Assembly: GCA_003529705.1 (NCBI GenBank) | Contig: DPVA01000216.1 | Span: 437-6,292, forward strand | Direction: 5' to 3' | DNA length: 5,856 bases | Origin: Gammaproteobacteria bacterium | GTDB lineage: Bacteria > Pseudomonadota > Gammaproteobacteria > Arenicellales > UBA868 | Shown here: positions 1 to 5,856 of the stretch, one piece after another | How the letters are laid out: each line of letters opens with the position of its first letter | Position numbering within the stretch: the stretch's first letter is position 1 | Notes under the pieces: generated by a model | Told to the model about the DNA's origin: nothing | Databases searched by the model: none | Seen by the model: the letters and a program-made list of their open reading frames with translations, nothing else | Position numbers and translations under genes: made by a program

Positions 1-749
1 AGTTTCTGGTGATAGGGGATATTGAAGATAGGAATTCCAAGCGTTTTACCGGCCTCTTCCAGTTTGACCTCGGCGCCCGACCACCAGACTCCGTGACCAC
101 CGATCAATATGGGTCGCTCGCTCTTTTGCAATGCAGCAAATACGCTCTGCAAGTCATCCGGATCCGGCCAGGCCCGGGGCGCTGGCCGCGGCGCATGCAG
201 ATGGGGTCTTTCATCCAGTTGGGAATCAGCCGGGAAAGAAGAAAACATGATGTCGACCGGTACACTGAGGTGCACCGGTCCCGGGTAACCACTCAATGCC
301 GTTTTGTAGGCGCGGTCGACGAACTCGCGGATGCGCCTGCCATCCGTGATGCTGGCGCTGTACTTGGTAAGCGGCGCAGCAATTGCCACATCGTCAATCT
401 CCTTGAATCCTCCGCTGCCCTGGCGTTTCAGTGTGCTGGAACCGGTGATAAAAACCACCGGCGTACGCTCGCCCCAGGCCTCCATCATCGCCGGTATGGC
501 ATTGGCAAAGCCCTCCGGCCCGACCAGGCAAACGGCCGGTTTGCGGGTAATTCGGGTGTACCCGTCGGCCAGGTGTCCCGCTACTTGCTCGTGCGGACAG
601 TTAATAATCTTGATCCCGCGTTCGGCGAGTCCTTCAAGGGCTGGATTGCAGAAACCCCCACTCAAGGTAAAAACCTGGGTGATGTCCTTTTCATAAAGCG
701 CCTGCGCCAGTAAGGCGCCTCCACGGATTTTTTCTTTTACGTCCATCAT
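1..749 (-). CDS. Thiamine-diphosphate-dependent enzyme, acetolactate synthase/2-oxoacid decarboxylase-like (partial, C-terminus off window)
   Basis: This entry is my own translation of the minus strand: 249 residues are visible and the frame stays open to the window edge. Residues about 6-172 match the N-terminal pyrimidine-binding domain of thiamine-diphosphate enzymes. A VFTLSGG segment (26-32) is followed by HEQVAGHLADGYTR (53-66), where Glu54 is the expected catalytic Glu that activates the cofactor. GGFKEID (113-119) and GPVHLSVPVD (157-166) are also typical. The central domain starts near residue 196 (ILIGGHG, 215-220). Family members run about 540-600 residues, so the rest of the central domain and the diphosphate/Mg-binding domain are missing. 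Where relatives usually read GPGFTNA, this reads PEGFANA (78-84). The start is fixed by an in-frame TAG directly before tandem ATG codons (749 or 746); no ribosome site precedes them. It lies 37 bases after the FMN dehydrogenase gene. It could be a 2-oxoacid decarboxylase, a carboligase or a 2-hydroxyacyl-CoA lyase; substrate and reaction are not determined. Superfamily is secure, subfamily is not. Confidence 0.88.
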   Translation of the reverse strand, partial: MMDVKEKIRGGALLAQALYEKDITQVFTLSGGFCNPALEGLAERGIKIINCPHEQVAGHLADGYTRITRKPAVCLVGPEGFANAIPAMMEAWGERTPVVFITGSSTLKRQGSGGFKEIDDVAIAAPLTKYSASITDGRRIREFVDRAYKTALSGYPGPVHLSVPVDIMFSSFPADSQLDERPHLHAPRPAPRAWPDPDDLQSVFAALQKSERPILIGGHGVWWSGAEVKLEEAGKTLGIPIFNIPYHQK

Positions 750-786
750 CTATAAGTTCTAAAGCAGGAATTTAAAGACCTCATGC

Positions 787-1926
787 CTACAAGACACGAA
801 CCTTTTCGTTCAGTTCATGGGCGTGCCGACATCCCAACTGCGCCATGACCGTACTCAACTCTTTTATCAACAACTCTAACAAGGCGTCAAAGCCTGACGA
901 ACCCCCTGCACCCAGTGCGTAAAGTGCCGGCCTGCCCACCATCACAAAATTTGCGCCACTCGCGAGCGCTCGAGCAATGTCTTCACCGCTGCGCACACCG
1001 CTGTCGAAAATCAAAGGAAAGTCGGGACCTAGCGCTTTTCGCACCTTCGGCAATACATTGATCGCAGCAGGGGCACTGTCTAGTTGCCGGCCACCATGGT
1101 TCGACACATAGACCGCATCCGCACCAGCCTTCACCGCCATCTTGGCGTCTTCCGGGCTCATCACCCCTTTAAGCACCAATTGGTGTGGCCATTGTGACCT
1201 CAGTTCAGAGAGAAACTCCCAGTCAAAACGTCCTCGGCCGGCCTCACGACGAAATCCTGCTTCAGATGAGGCCGAAGGTCTGCTGCCCCCTTGGTCCAAA
1301 ATATTACGAGGTCTGGGAATCCCGCGTATCAGTGTTTTTAGAGACCATCTCGGGTGTAGACAAAGATCAATGAATTGTCTTGGTCTCAGTCGAAACGGAA
1401 CCGTGAAGCCATTTCGCTGATCTCGTCTCCGAGGCGCCAATGCAGGTACGTCGGCAGTCAGGATGAGCGTCCGATAACCCGTCTGCGCTGCTCGTGACAC
1501 TAGACTCTGAGTTAACGTATCGGATTCCCCGGCGTACAGCTGAAACCAGGCGTTCCCGCCCGACTGCTCCAGCAACTTCTCGAGCGACGTAGACGACATG
1601 GTCGACACCCCGAGGGGAAATCCCCGATCCCGGGCTGCCCGCGCCAGTGCCTGATCCGCTCCGGGCCAGAAGAGATTGCCCATCCCCATTGGCGCCACAC
1701 CAAATGGCACCTGCCATTCTTCGCCAAGAAACTGGGTCTTCAGAGAACGGTTCTCAACGTTCACCAGCACCCTGCTCTGAAGGCAGACTGCTTCAAATGC
1801 CACCATGTTCCGTCGACTGGCAGTCTCATTTCCGGCAGCTCCATCGAGTGCATCAAAGACCATACGAGGCATGTTTCGGCGGGCCTTCGCCTTAAGATCG
1901 CTGACGCTAAAGCACTTCACAGTCAT
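787..1926 (-). CDS. FMN-dependent L-2-hydroxyacid dehydrogenase/oxidase (LldD/glycolate oxidase/MdlB family)
   Basis: A complete 379-residue member of the FMN alpha-hydroxyacid dehydrogenase family, which oxidises L-2-hydroxyacids to 2-oxoacids and passes electrons to quinone or oxygen. Active-site residues, matched to spinach glycolate oxidase, are Tyr131 (QLY), Asp159 (TADVP), Arg166, Lys253 (LKGV), and the catalytic base His277 with Arg280 in SNHGGRQLD. FMN phosphate contacts are DSGVRSG (308-314) and GRP (331-333). The N-terminal Tyr that normally helps bind the substrate carboxylate (Tyr24 in glycolate oxidase) is Ala26 here, in VFDALDGAAG. The variable loop before strand 5 (about 211-233) is Gly/Ser/Arg-rich. 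No long hydrophobic anchor is visible. ATG at 1926 is chosen; a TTG at 1932 would add two residues, and neither has a clear ribosome site. The gene begins 15 bases after dctM, which suggests translational coupling. It is probably the L-specific partner of the D-type dehydrogenase at the other end of the window. Family is near certain; substrate is unknown. Confidence 0.95.
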   Translation of the reverse strand: MTVKCFSVSDLKAKARRNMPRMVFDALDGAAGNETASRRNMVAFEAVCLQSRVLVNVENRSLKTQFLGEEWQVPFGVAPMGMGNLFWPGADQALARAARDRGFPLGVSTMSSTSLEKLLEQSGGNAWFQLYAGESDTLTQSLVSRAAQTGYRTLILTADVPALAPRRRDQRNGFTVPFRLRPRQFIDLCLHPRWSLKTLIRGIPRPRNILDQGGSRPSASSEAGFRREAGRGRFDWEFLSELRSQWPHQLVLKGVMSPEDAKMAVKAGADAVYVSNHGGRQLDSAPAAINVLPKVRKALGPDFPLIFDSGVRSGEDIARALASGANFVMVGRPALYALGAGGSSGFDALLELLIKELSTVMAQLGCRHAHELNEKVRVL

Positions 1927-1941
1927 AGCCAATAGTCAGTA

Positions 1942-3210
1942 CTAAAAAAGCACCCTCGGCAACCATGTTGCAAGCACAGGAGTAAACACCATTAAGGTCC
2001 CATAAATAATTCCCATTAGCACGAACAGGGGAATCTCGCCAAAGGCGCGCTCCGGGCTAACGTCGACCACAGACGCAGCGGTATAGATACCAACACAGAC
2101 GGGCGGCGTGATCATGCCGACTCCTGCGAAGGCCGTGAAGACAACAAACAGGTGCAGAATGTCGAGATTAAAGGACAAAGCGATGGCAGCGAAAATTGGC
2201 ACCGTCAGATAAAAGAGTGGAACGATTTCTATAAAAGTACCCAGAATCAGACAGATGATGGCAAGCATCAGCCAGAACATCATGGGAGTCACACCAAAGT
2301 CGGTAAAGTAGTTGATGATCTCCTGCGGGGCGCGGGTGTAAGTAAGGATTACTGATAAAAACATGGCCATCGCGATGATCGAAAAAATGACCGTAGTCGC
2401 AATCGCCGTCTGCCGCAACGCCGAGATCAACCCCTCGAGTGTCAGCTCGCGATGCACCACGAATCCGATAAATACGGCCCAGACCCCCGCCACTGCTGCG
2501 GTCTCTGAAGGCGTCAGCAATCCCCCATAGATGCCGCCCAGAATTATCACCGGCGTAAACATCCCCGGAATTGCAGCCTTCACCGCAGCGATAATCTCGG
2601 CTCGTGAGGCTTTCTGATTCATGCGAATGTGGCGACAACGCCAGACCGCGAGCGCCATCAATAGCACCATCAATACCAATCCGGGAAGAATGCCGGCGGC
2701 GAAGGTCTTGGAGACCGGCACCGATGTCAAGGCGCTGAATACGATCGCTGCATTAGATGGAGGAATCAGCGCTTCGAGCAACGCCGCCGAGGCCGCAAGC
2801 ACGATGACAAAAGGCGCGGGGTATCCCTCCTCGATCATCTTCGGCATCATGATCGTGCCAACCGCTGTGATTGCGGCAAGAATGGAGCCACAAAAAGCCG
2901 CAAAAAATCCCATCGTCAAAACCATGCTGATGGCCAGCCCCCCCGGCCAGTGTCCGACAAGCGCGGTTGCCATACTGACCAGCCTGCTCGCGATGCCGCC
3001 ACGCAGCATGGCCAGCCCACTGAAAATGAACAATGGAATTGCAATCAGCACCGGCTTGGTGATTGCTGCGTAGGAGACTTGGATCAGGGTTGACCATGGC
3101 AGGTTCAAGTCCAGTATCGCCGCACCTGCACTGCCTGCACCGAATACCAGGAACACCGGGACCGCCATAAACAGCAGCAACATTGACGCCCCAATCATCA
3201 GGACCGTCAT
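1942..3210 (-). CDS. dctM: TRAP transporter large permease subunit, DctM family
   Basis: A complete 422-residue inner-membrane protein of the usual DctM length, with about a dozen hydrophobic segments. In TRAP systems this subunit forms the transport path and couples uptake to a sodium gradient. Family landmarks are PLFIFSGLAM (59-68), the GFFAAFCGSILAAITAVGTIMMPKM region (101-125), LIPPSNAAIV (148-157), GGLLTPSETAAVAGV (229-243) and GMITPPVCVGIYTAASV (365-381). The paired re-entrant-type motifs in both halves fit the inverted-repeat architecture of the family. The start is ATG at 3210, which overlaps the dctQ stop codon by 4 bases (ATGA), and a GGAG ribosome site lies 8 bases upstream inside dctQ. 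This tight coupling fits the fixed partnership of the two membrane subunits. No truncation or frameshift is seen. Sequence alone does not name the substrate, which is set mainly by the binding protein. Confidence 0.96.
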   Translation of the reverse strand: MTVLMIGASMLLLFMAVPVFLVFGAGSAGAAILDLNLPWSTLIQVSYAAITKPVLIAIPLFIFSGLAMLRGGIASRLVSMATALVGHWPGGLAISMVLTMGFFAAFCGSILAAITAVGTIMMPKMIEEGYPAPFVIVLAASAALLEALIPPSNAAIVFSALTSVPVSKTFAAGILPGLVLMVLLMALAVWRCRHIRMNQKASRAEIIAAVKAAIPGMFTPVIILGGIYGGLLTPSETAAVAGVWAVFIGFVVHRELTLEGLISALRQTAIATTVIFSIIAMAMFLSVILTYTRAPQEIINYFTDFGVTPMMFWLMLAIICLILGTFIEIVPLFYLTVPIFAAIALSFNLDILHLFVVFTAFAGVGMITPPVCVGIYTAASVVDVSPERAFGEIPLFVLMGIIYGTLMVFTPVLATWLPRVLF

Positions 3211-3749
3211 TGGCGCTGCTCCAGAATTGGATCGGCGCAGGTGCCGCTGTCCCTTCGCAACGACAACCAGTCCTTCAGGGCAAGCTCGATCGCGAAAATT
3301 CCCAGAATCCCAAAACCTACAGGGAACGACAGATAGACATACCAGTACGGTAAGTCAAACTCGAGTTCAATGAACTGCCCCAACGCGTGGAACAGTTGCA
3401 CGGCATCCACGCCCGCCATAAAAAAGATCACCGCACAACCGAGGACAAACAGGTGCACAAACAAGGACAACCAAATCTTACCCCGCACTGAAAGATACCG
3501 AGGCACAAAGTCCACCGTAATATGAGATCTGGATCTAAGCAGTACGCCCGCCATCAGGAAGACCATCCACGGCATCATCACGGGCGGCAGATCCATAATC
3601 CAGTCAAATCCGAGCCCGGTAAAGTAGCGTGTCACCGCGCCTCCGGTCAGCGCCAGCACTGAGAACGCGATGATCAGGATTCCGAGCGCAGTAATAAACT
3701 TCGCAACAGCATCGTTGATCACGGTCAACCATTTTTGTAGTGTGCGCAT
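3207..3749 (-). CDS. dctQ: TRAP transporter small permease subunit, DctQ family
   Basis: A 180-residue membrane protein with four predicted helices, at about residues 17-40, 52-71, 92-113 and 136-156, which is the standard DctQ layout. The loop after helix 2 carries LLRSRSHITVDFV (70-82), which resembles the family signature (G-V-L-x-R-x-x-x-H-I-x-V-D). The tail from residue 158 is charged and cytoplasmic-looking. DctQ docks with DctM to form the membrane unit that receives substrate from DctP. The start is ATG at 3749 with only a weak GAAG element ahead of it; the TGA stop overlaps the dctM start. The preceding 79-base gap from dctP holds a strong hairpin, described separately. Small TRAP subunits diverge quickly, so the call leans on helix layout, loop signature and position between dctP and dctM; together these leave little doubt. 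Confidence 0.94.
   Translation of the reverse strand: MRTLQKWLTVINDAVAKFITALGILIIAFSVLALTGGAVTRYFTGLGFDWIMDLPPVMMPWMVFLMAGVLLRSRSHITVDFVPRYLSVRGKIWLSLFVHLFVLGCAVIFFMAGVDAVQLFHALGQFIELEFDLPYWYVYLSFPVGFGILGIFAIELALKDWLSLRRDSGTCADPILEQRQ
3219..3222 (-). promoter_or_regulatory. Shine-Dalgarno site of dctM inside the end of dctQ
   Basis: GGAG on the minus strand lies 8 bases before the dctM ATG, within the last codons of dctQ. With the ATGA stop/start overlap it supports coupled translation of the two membrane subunits and confirms the dctM start at 3210. Confidence 0.7.
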
Positions 3750-3785
3750 AAGCTTCAGAATAGGAGGGCGGGCGATAAGCAGTAT

Positions 3786-3817
3786 TTACCCGCCGCGAAT
3801 ACCAATGCGGCGGGTAA
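3786..3817 (-). repeat. Perfect 11-bp inverted repeat (intercistronic hairpin) between dctP and dctQ
   Basis: TTACCCGCCGC (3786-3796) and GCGGCGGGTAA (3807-3817) are exact reverse complements separated by a 10-base loop. The stem is GC-rich and begins 11 bases after the dctP stop codon. On the minus strand no T run follows it (the sequence continues ATACTGC), so it is not a standard intrinsic terminator. Hairpins in this position of binding-protein transporter operons commonly protect the 3' end of the upstream message and lower expression of downstream genes; that role is inferred here. Confidence 0.75.
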
Positions 3818-3828
3818 GATGGCCTAAA

Positions 3829-4869
3829 TTAGGGAGCGGGATGGTTCTGCGCAGCTTCGATGACTGCCGGCGATACCATCTTGGAAAGTTCCGGGAAAAC
3901 CTTCTCCTTGAGAATCTGGTCAAACTCTGCCTTCGCGTCACCCTGCAAAATCGTCACGGCCCCGCCGTGCTGTGACGTGAACTCGTCGAGCACGTCGGCA
4001 GAGGCGTCCATAATCCCTGCAGTGGCAGCATCACCGATCTCTTTTCCGACCTCGAGCACCATCTGCCGCAGATCATCGGGGAGGTTGTTGAACCAATCAG
4101 AGTTCGCCATCAGGTATGCGTCCGCATAGGACTGATAGGGCAACTGGCAATACTTAATAAATTCCCACCAACTATATGCCCTCAAACCATTAGGAACAGT
4201 ATTGACTGTGTCGACCATGCCAGTCTGAAGCGCGGTATATACACCTTTGGTGCCGAGCTTCTGGTAATCCACTTTCAGGGCTTTCCACAGCGGCTTTTCT
4301 GTACCGAAAAGTCGACGCGCCTTCAATCCCTTATAACTGTCAATTGAATCCAATTTACTCGTGACACTGCAGGTCAACACAGGCCCCACCGGGTCGTACA
4401 TCACCAAGCTGGTGTTGGTCTTGGCAACCGTTTCATCCCACAGCGCGCGCCCCTCTGGCGTATTCTGAAAGAAACTGCGTTGATGTTCTAGACTCTCGAA
4501 CATCCCGGGGAAACTGGCAATATTGAAATCTTTGACGACCGTAGGGAAACCTACGATCCCGATAATCGCCCCCATCTCAACGGAACCCGCCTTGAGTGCG
4601 CCGACAATTTCCTTGATGCCGAAGAGTTGCCCCTGGGGATAAACGTCGATGCGTATCCGTCCTTCCCCACGGCGATTGACCTCCTCGGCAAACTTTACTG
4701 CCCAGCCCGCAGCTGTATGACTCGGTCCCCAGTGGTACGAGAGTCGACCCACAATCTCCTCAGCAAACACGTTCTGAGCAGAACCGCCAACCAATGTCAA
4801 AACACCAAGAAATGCCGCTGCCAGGGCCTTGCGTCCCTGATACCAACCCGTTTGTGATTTCAACTTCAT
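3829..4869 (-). CDS. dctP: TRAP transporter substrate-binding protein, DctP family
   Basis: A 346-residue periplasmic solute-binding protein. It opens with a clear Sec signal peptide: basic MKLKSQTGWYQGRK, a hydrophobic stretch (15-30), and a likely cleavage after VFA (34-36), leaving a mature N-terminus at EEIVG. Fold landmarks are HWGPSHTAAGWAVKFAEEV (46-64), IRIDVYPQGQL (72-82), the hinge-region GLKARR (181-186), whose Arg (185 or 186) is the likely carboxylate-gripping residue of the family, and VYTALQTGMVDTVN (210-223). The protein would capture an organic acid and deliver it to DctQM. ATG at 4869 is chosen over upstream in-frame starts, including GTG at 4923, because a consensus AAGGAGG sits 5 bases before it and the signal peptide begins there. 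The gene is first in the transporter set, as in many TRAP operons. The ligand cannot be deduced, although a 2-hydroxy or 2-oxo acid is the natural guess from its neighbours. Confidence 0.95.
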   Translation of the reverse strand: MKLKSQTGWYQGRKALAAAFLGVLTLVGGSAQNVFAEEIVGRLSYHWGPSHTAAGWAVKFAEEVNRRGEGRIRIDVYPQGQLFGIKEIVGALKAGSVEMGAIIGIVGFPTVVKDFNIASFPGMFESLEHQRSFFQNTPEGRALWDETVAKTNTSLVMYDPVGPVLTCSVTSKLDSIDSYKGLKARRLFGTEKPLWKALKVDYQKLGTKGVYTALQTGMVDTVNTVPNGLRAYSWWEFIKYCQLPYQSYADAYLMANSDWFNNLPDDLRQMVLEVGKEIGDAATAGIMDASADVLDEFTSQHGGAVTILQGDAKAEFDQILKEKVFPELSKMVSPAVIEAAQNHPAP

Positions 4870-4874
4870 GACAT

Positions 4875-4881
4875 CCTCCTT
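4875..4881 (-). promoter_or_regulatory. Strong Shine-Dalgarno site of dctP
   Basis: The minus strand reads AAGGAGG followed by the 5-base spacer ATGTC and the ATG at 4869. This full consensus match decides the dctP start. It is much stronger than anything ahead of the other genes in the window and fits the need for excess periplasmic binding protein over membrane subunits. Confidence 0.88.
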
Positions 4882-4888
4882 ATTTTTC

Positions 4889-4913
4889 AAAAAAATGGAA
4901 CCATCCGGTTCCA
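4889..4913 (-). terminator. Intrinsic-terminator-like hairpin between the hydroxyacid dehydrogenase gene and dctP
   Basis: Read on the minus strand, TGGAACC, loop GGAT, GGTTCCA form a perfect 7-bp stem with a 4-base loop, followed at once by seven T residues (plus-strand A run 4889-4895). This is the shape of a Rho-independent terminator, though the stem is short with only 4 G-C pairs. It lies 13 bases past the upstream stop codon and 8 bases before the dctP AAGGAGG. It could partly terminate transcription, attenuate it, or mark a processing end. No convincing promoter is seen between it and dctP, so partial read-through is more likely than full separation. Confidence 0.6.
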
Positions 4914-4926
4914 GCATGATCACAAG

Positions 4927-5856
4927 CTATATCTCATTCAGCTCGCCAAACATCTGCACGTACCGTTCCTTAAACTTTGGCAAAACAGCAGGATTTACGG
5001 GTCGCGACGCCGTCTTACCCGAGAAAATATCCAGAAGTTGTGTCGCAGCGTGCTCCGCCATGTTGTGCAGACTGTCTGACGTGCAGCCAGCAACATGCGG
5101 TGTGGCGATGACATTTTCCATCTGCATGAGTCGATGATCTGGTTGAGGTGGCTCAACGTCCCATACATCCAGCCCTGCCCCCCCAAGATGCCCAGACGCC
5201 AGCGCTTCTGCCAATGCGTCTTCATTGTGAATGGAGCCACGCGCGGTATTGATGAAGACTGCGCCCCCTTTCATCCTCGAAAAAGCATCGGCATCAAAAA
5301 GCCCATATGTGTCCGAGGTGAGCGGGGTGTGAACCGAAACGATGTCGGCGCGCTGCAACAGTTCATCAAACGTCACACTCTTTGCACCACGACGCTCAAT
5401 TTCCGATTTCTCCAGAAAAGGATCCACCGCAAGAACCGAGCAACTAAATCCCCCGCTGCAGATTCGGGCAAGCCGCGTACCGATATTGCCGATACCGACG
5501 ATCCCTACCGTCTTGCCGGCAAGATCAGTTCCTATAAACTCAAGCCGTGACCCCTGCCAGCCTGACCGCAGGATCCGGTCGGCCCTGACGATTGCCCGCT
5601 GAGCGCCGATCATCATGGCAAGTGCATGCTCGGCCACGGATTGGGCGTTTGCGCCCGCCTGATTCACTGCGAGGACTCCAGCCGCGGTACACGCGTCTAA
5701 ATCAAACACATCCACACCCGAACCACTCGCCGAGACCACCAGAAGCTCGGGAGCGCGCGACAGGAATTCAACGCCGACCCGTAATGGTACGGGCACCTCA
5801 TCACGTGCGCCCACACATTGATACGCGTGGGCATGGCCCAAGGTCTCAAAACTCTG
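4927..5856 (-). CDS. NAD-dependent D-isomer-specific 2-hydroxyacid dehydrogenase (partial, N-terminus off window)
   Basis: The visible 309 residues lack the N-terminus; the frame is open from the window edge to TAG at 4927, so the in-frame TTG at 5841 is not the real start. Counting from the edge, VGIVGIGNIG (117-126) is the Rossmann GxGxxG loop, and the acidic Asp145 in AVDPF at the end of the second strand favours NAD over NADP. The catalytic triad is complete: Arg206 in INTARG, Glu235 in DVWDVEPP and His254 in ATPHVAG. AGANAQSVAEHALAM (67-81) is the conserved interdomain helix. Relatives are about 310-340 residues, so perhaps 30-50 are missing. The enzyme interconverts a D-2-hydroxyacid and its 2-oxoacid in the cytoplasm. 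Its position ahead of a TRAP operon suggests it acts on the imported acid. Phosphoglycerate or hydroxypyruvate reductase-like activity cannot be excluded, but the catabolic neighbours argue for a dedicated substrate. Confidence 0.94.
   Translation of the reverse strand, partial: QSFETLGHAHAYQCVGARDEVPVPLRVGVEFLSRAPELLVVSASGSGVDVFDLDACTAAGVLAVNQAGANAQSVAEHALAMMIGAQRAIVRADRILRSGWQGSRLEFIGTDLAGKTVGIVGIGNIGTRLARICSGGFSCSVLAVDPFLEKSEIERRGAKSVTFDELLQRADIVSVHTPLTSDTYGLFDADAFSRMKGGAVFINTARGSIHNEDALAEALASGHLGGAGLDVWDVEPPQPDHRLMQMENVIATPHVAGCTSDSLHNMAEHAATQLLDIFSGKTASRPVNPAVLPKFKERYVQMFGELNEI

Noticed and set aside
9..713. Plus-strand open frame of 234 codons opposite the thiamine enzyme gene
   Set aside because: It mirrors a minus-strand frame with clear thiamine-enzyme motifs; its own translation has no recognisable domain, is Arg-rich and has no ribosome site.
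750..786. Possible promoter in the AT-rich gap before the thiamine enzyme (TTAAAT ... TATAGA on the minus strand)
   Set aside because: Spacing is about 15 bases, boxes are poor, and the second box overlaps the start codon, so transcription would begin inside the gene.
1367..1727. Minus-strand alternative frames inside the FMN enzyme gene, considered as signs of a frameshift
   Set aside because: The main frame is continuous through all catalytic motifs at expected spacing, so no frameshift is needed.
2621..3073. Plus-strand open frame of 150 codons opposite dctM
   Set aside because: Antisense shadow of a well-conserved membrane gene; its low-complexity Ala/Met/Ile composition follows from the codons of the other strand.
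4870..4923. N-terminal extension of DctP from GTG at 4923
   Set aside because: It would put 18 polar residues before a proper signal peptide and run translation through the hairpin and ribosome site; ATG at 4869 has AAGGAGG at 5 bases.
5095..5602. Plus-strand open frames of 151 and 86 codons opposite the hydroxyacid dehydrogenase
   Set aside because: They overlap a minus-strand gene with a full Rossmann motif and catalytic triad; no domain or ribosome site supports them.

Overview
The window reads as one minus-strand operon fragment from a proteobacterium. TRAP transporter genes, AAGGAGG-type ribosome sites and moderate GC support that, but no marker gene is present, so the lineage is a guess (marine or soil Pseudomonadota fits best). 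All six genes point the same way with gaps of 57 bases or less. The two outermost genes run off the window. No tRNA, rRNA, insertion sequence, CRISPR array or plus-strand gene was found.

In transcription order (high to low coordinates) the genes are: an NAD-dependent D-2-hydroxyacid dehydrogenase missing its N-terminus (5856-4927); a complete tripartite TRAP transporter, made of the periplasmic binding protein DctP (4869-3829), the small membrane subunit DctQ (3749-3207) and the large membrane subunit DctM (3210-1942); an FMN-dependent L-2-hydroxyacid dehydrogenase/oxidase of the lactate dehydrogenase, glycolate oxidase and mandelate dehydrogenase family (1926-787); and the N-terminal 249 residues of a thiamine-diphosphate enzyme of the acetolactate synthase / 2-oxoacid decarboxylase / 2-hydroxyacyl-CoA lyase superfamily (749-1).

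Together they suggest a catabolic module. The TRAP system would import a 2-hydroxy carboxylate, two mechanistically different dehydrogenases (one D-type with NAD, one L-type with FMN) would converge on the same 2-oxoacid, and the thiamine enzyme would decarboxylate or carboligate it. The substrate cannot be read from the sequence. Mandelate-like or sulfolactate-like routes have the same logic, but neither is shown.

Two RNA structures interrupt the operon. A 7-bp hairpin followed by seven U lies just upstream of the dctP ribosome site and looks like an intrinsic terminator or attenuator. A perfect 11-bp hairpin separates dctP from dctQ. With the strong dctP ribosome site, they suggest dctP is set at a different level from its neighbours. 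The FMN enzyme also has Ala in place of a usually conserved active-site Tyr.
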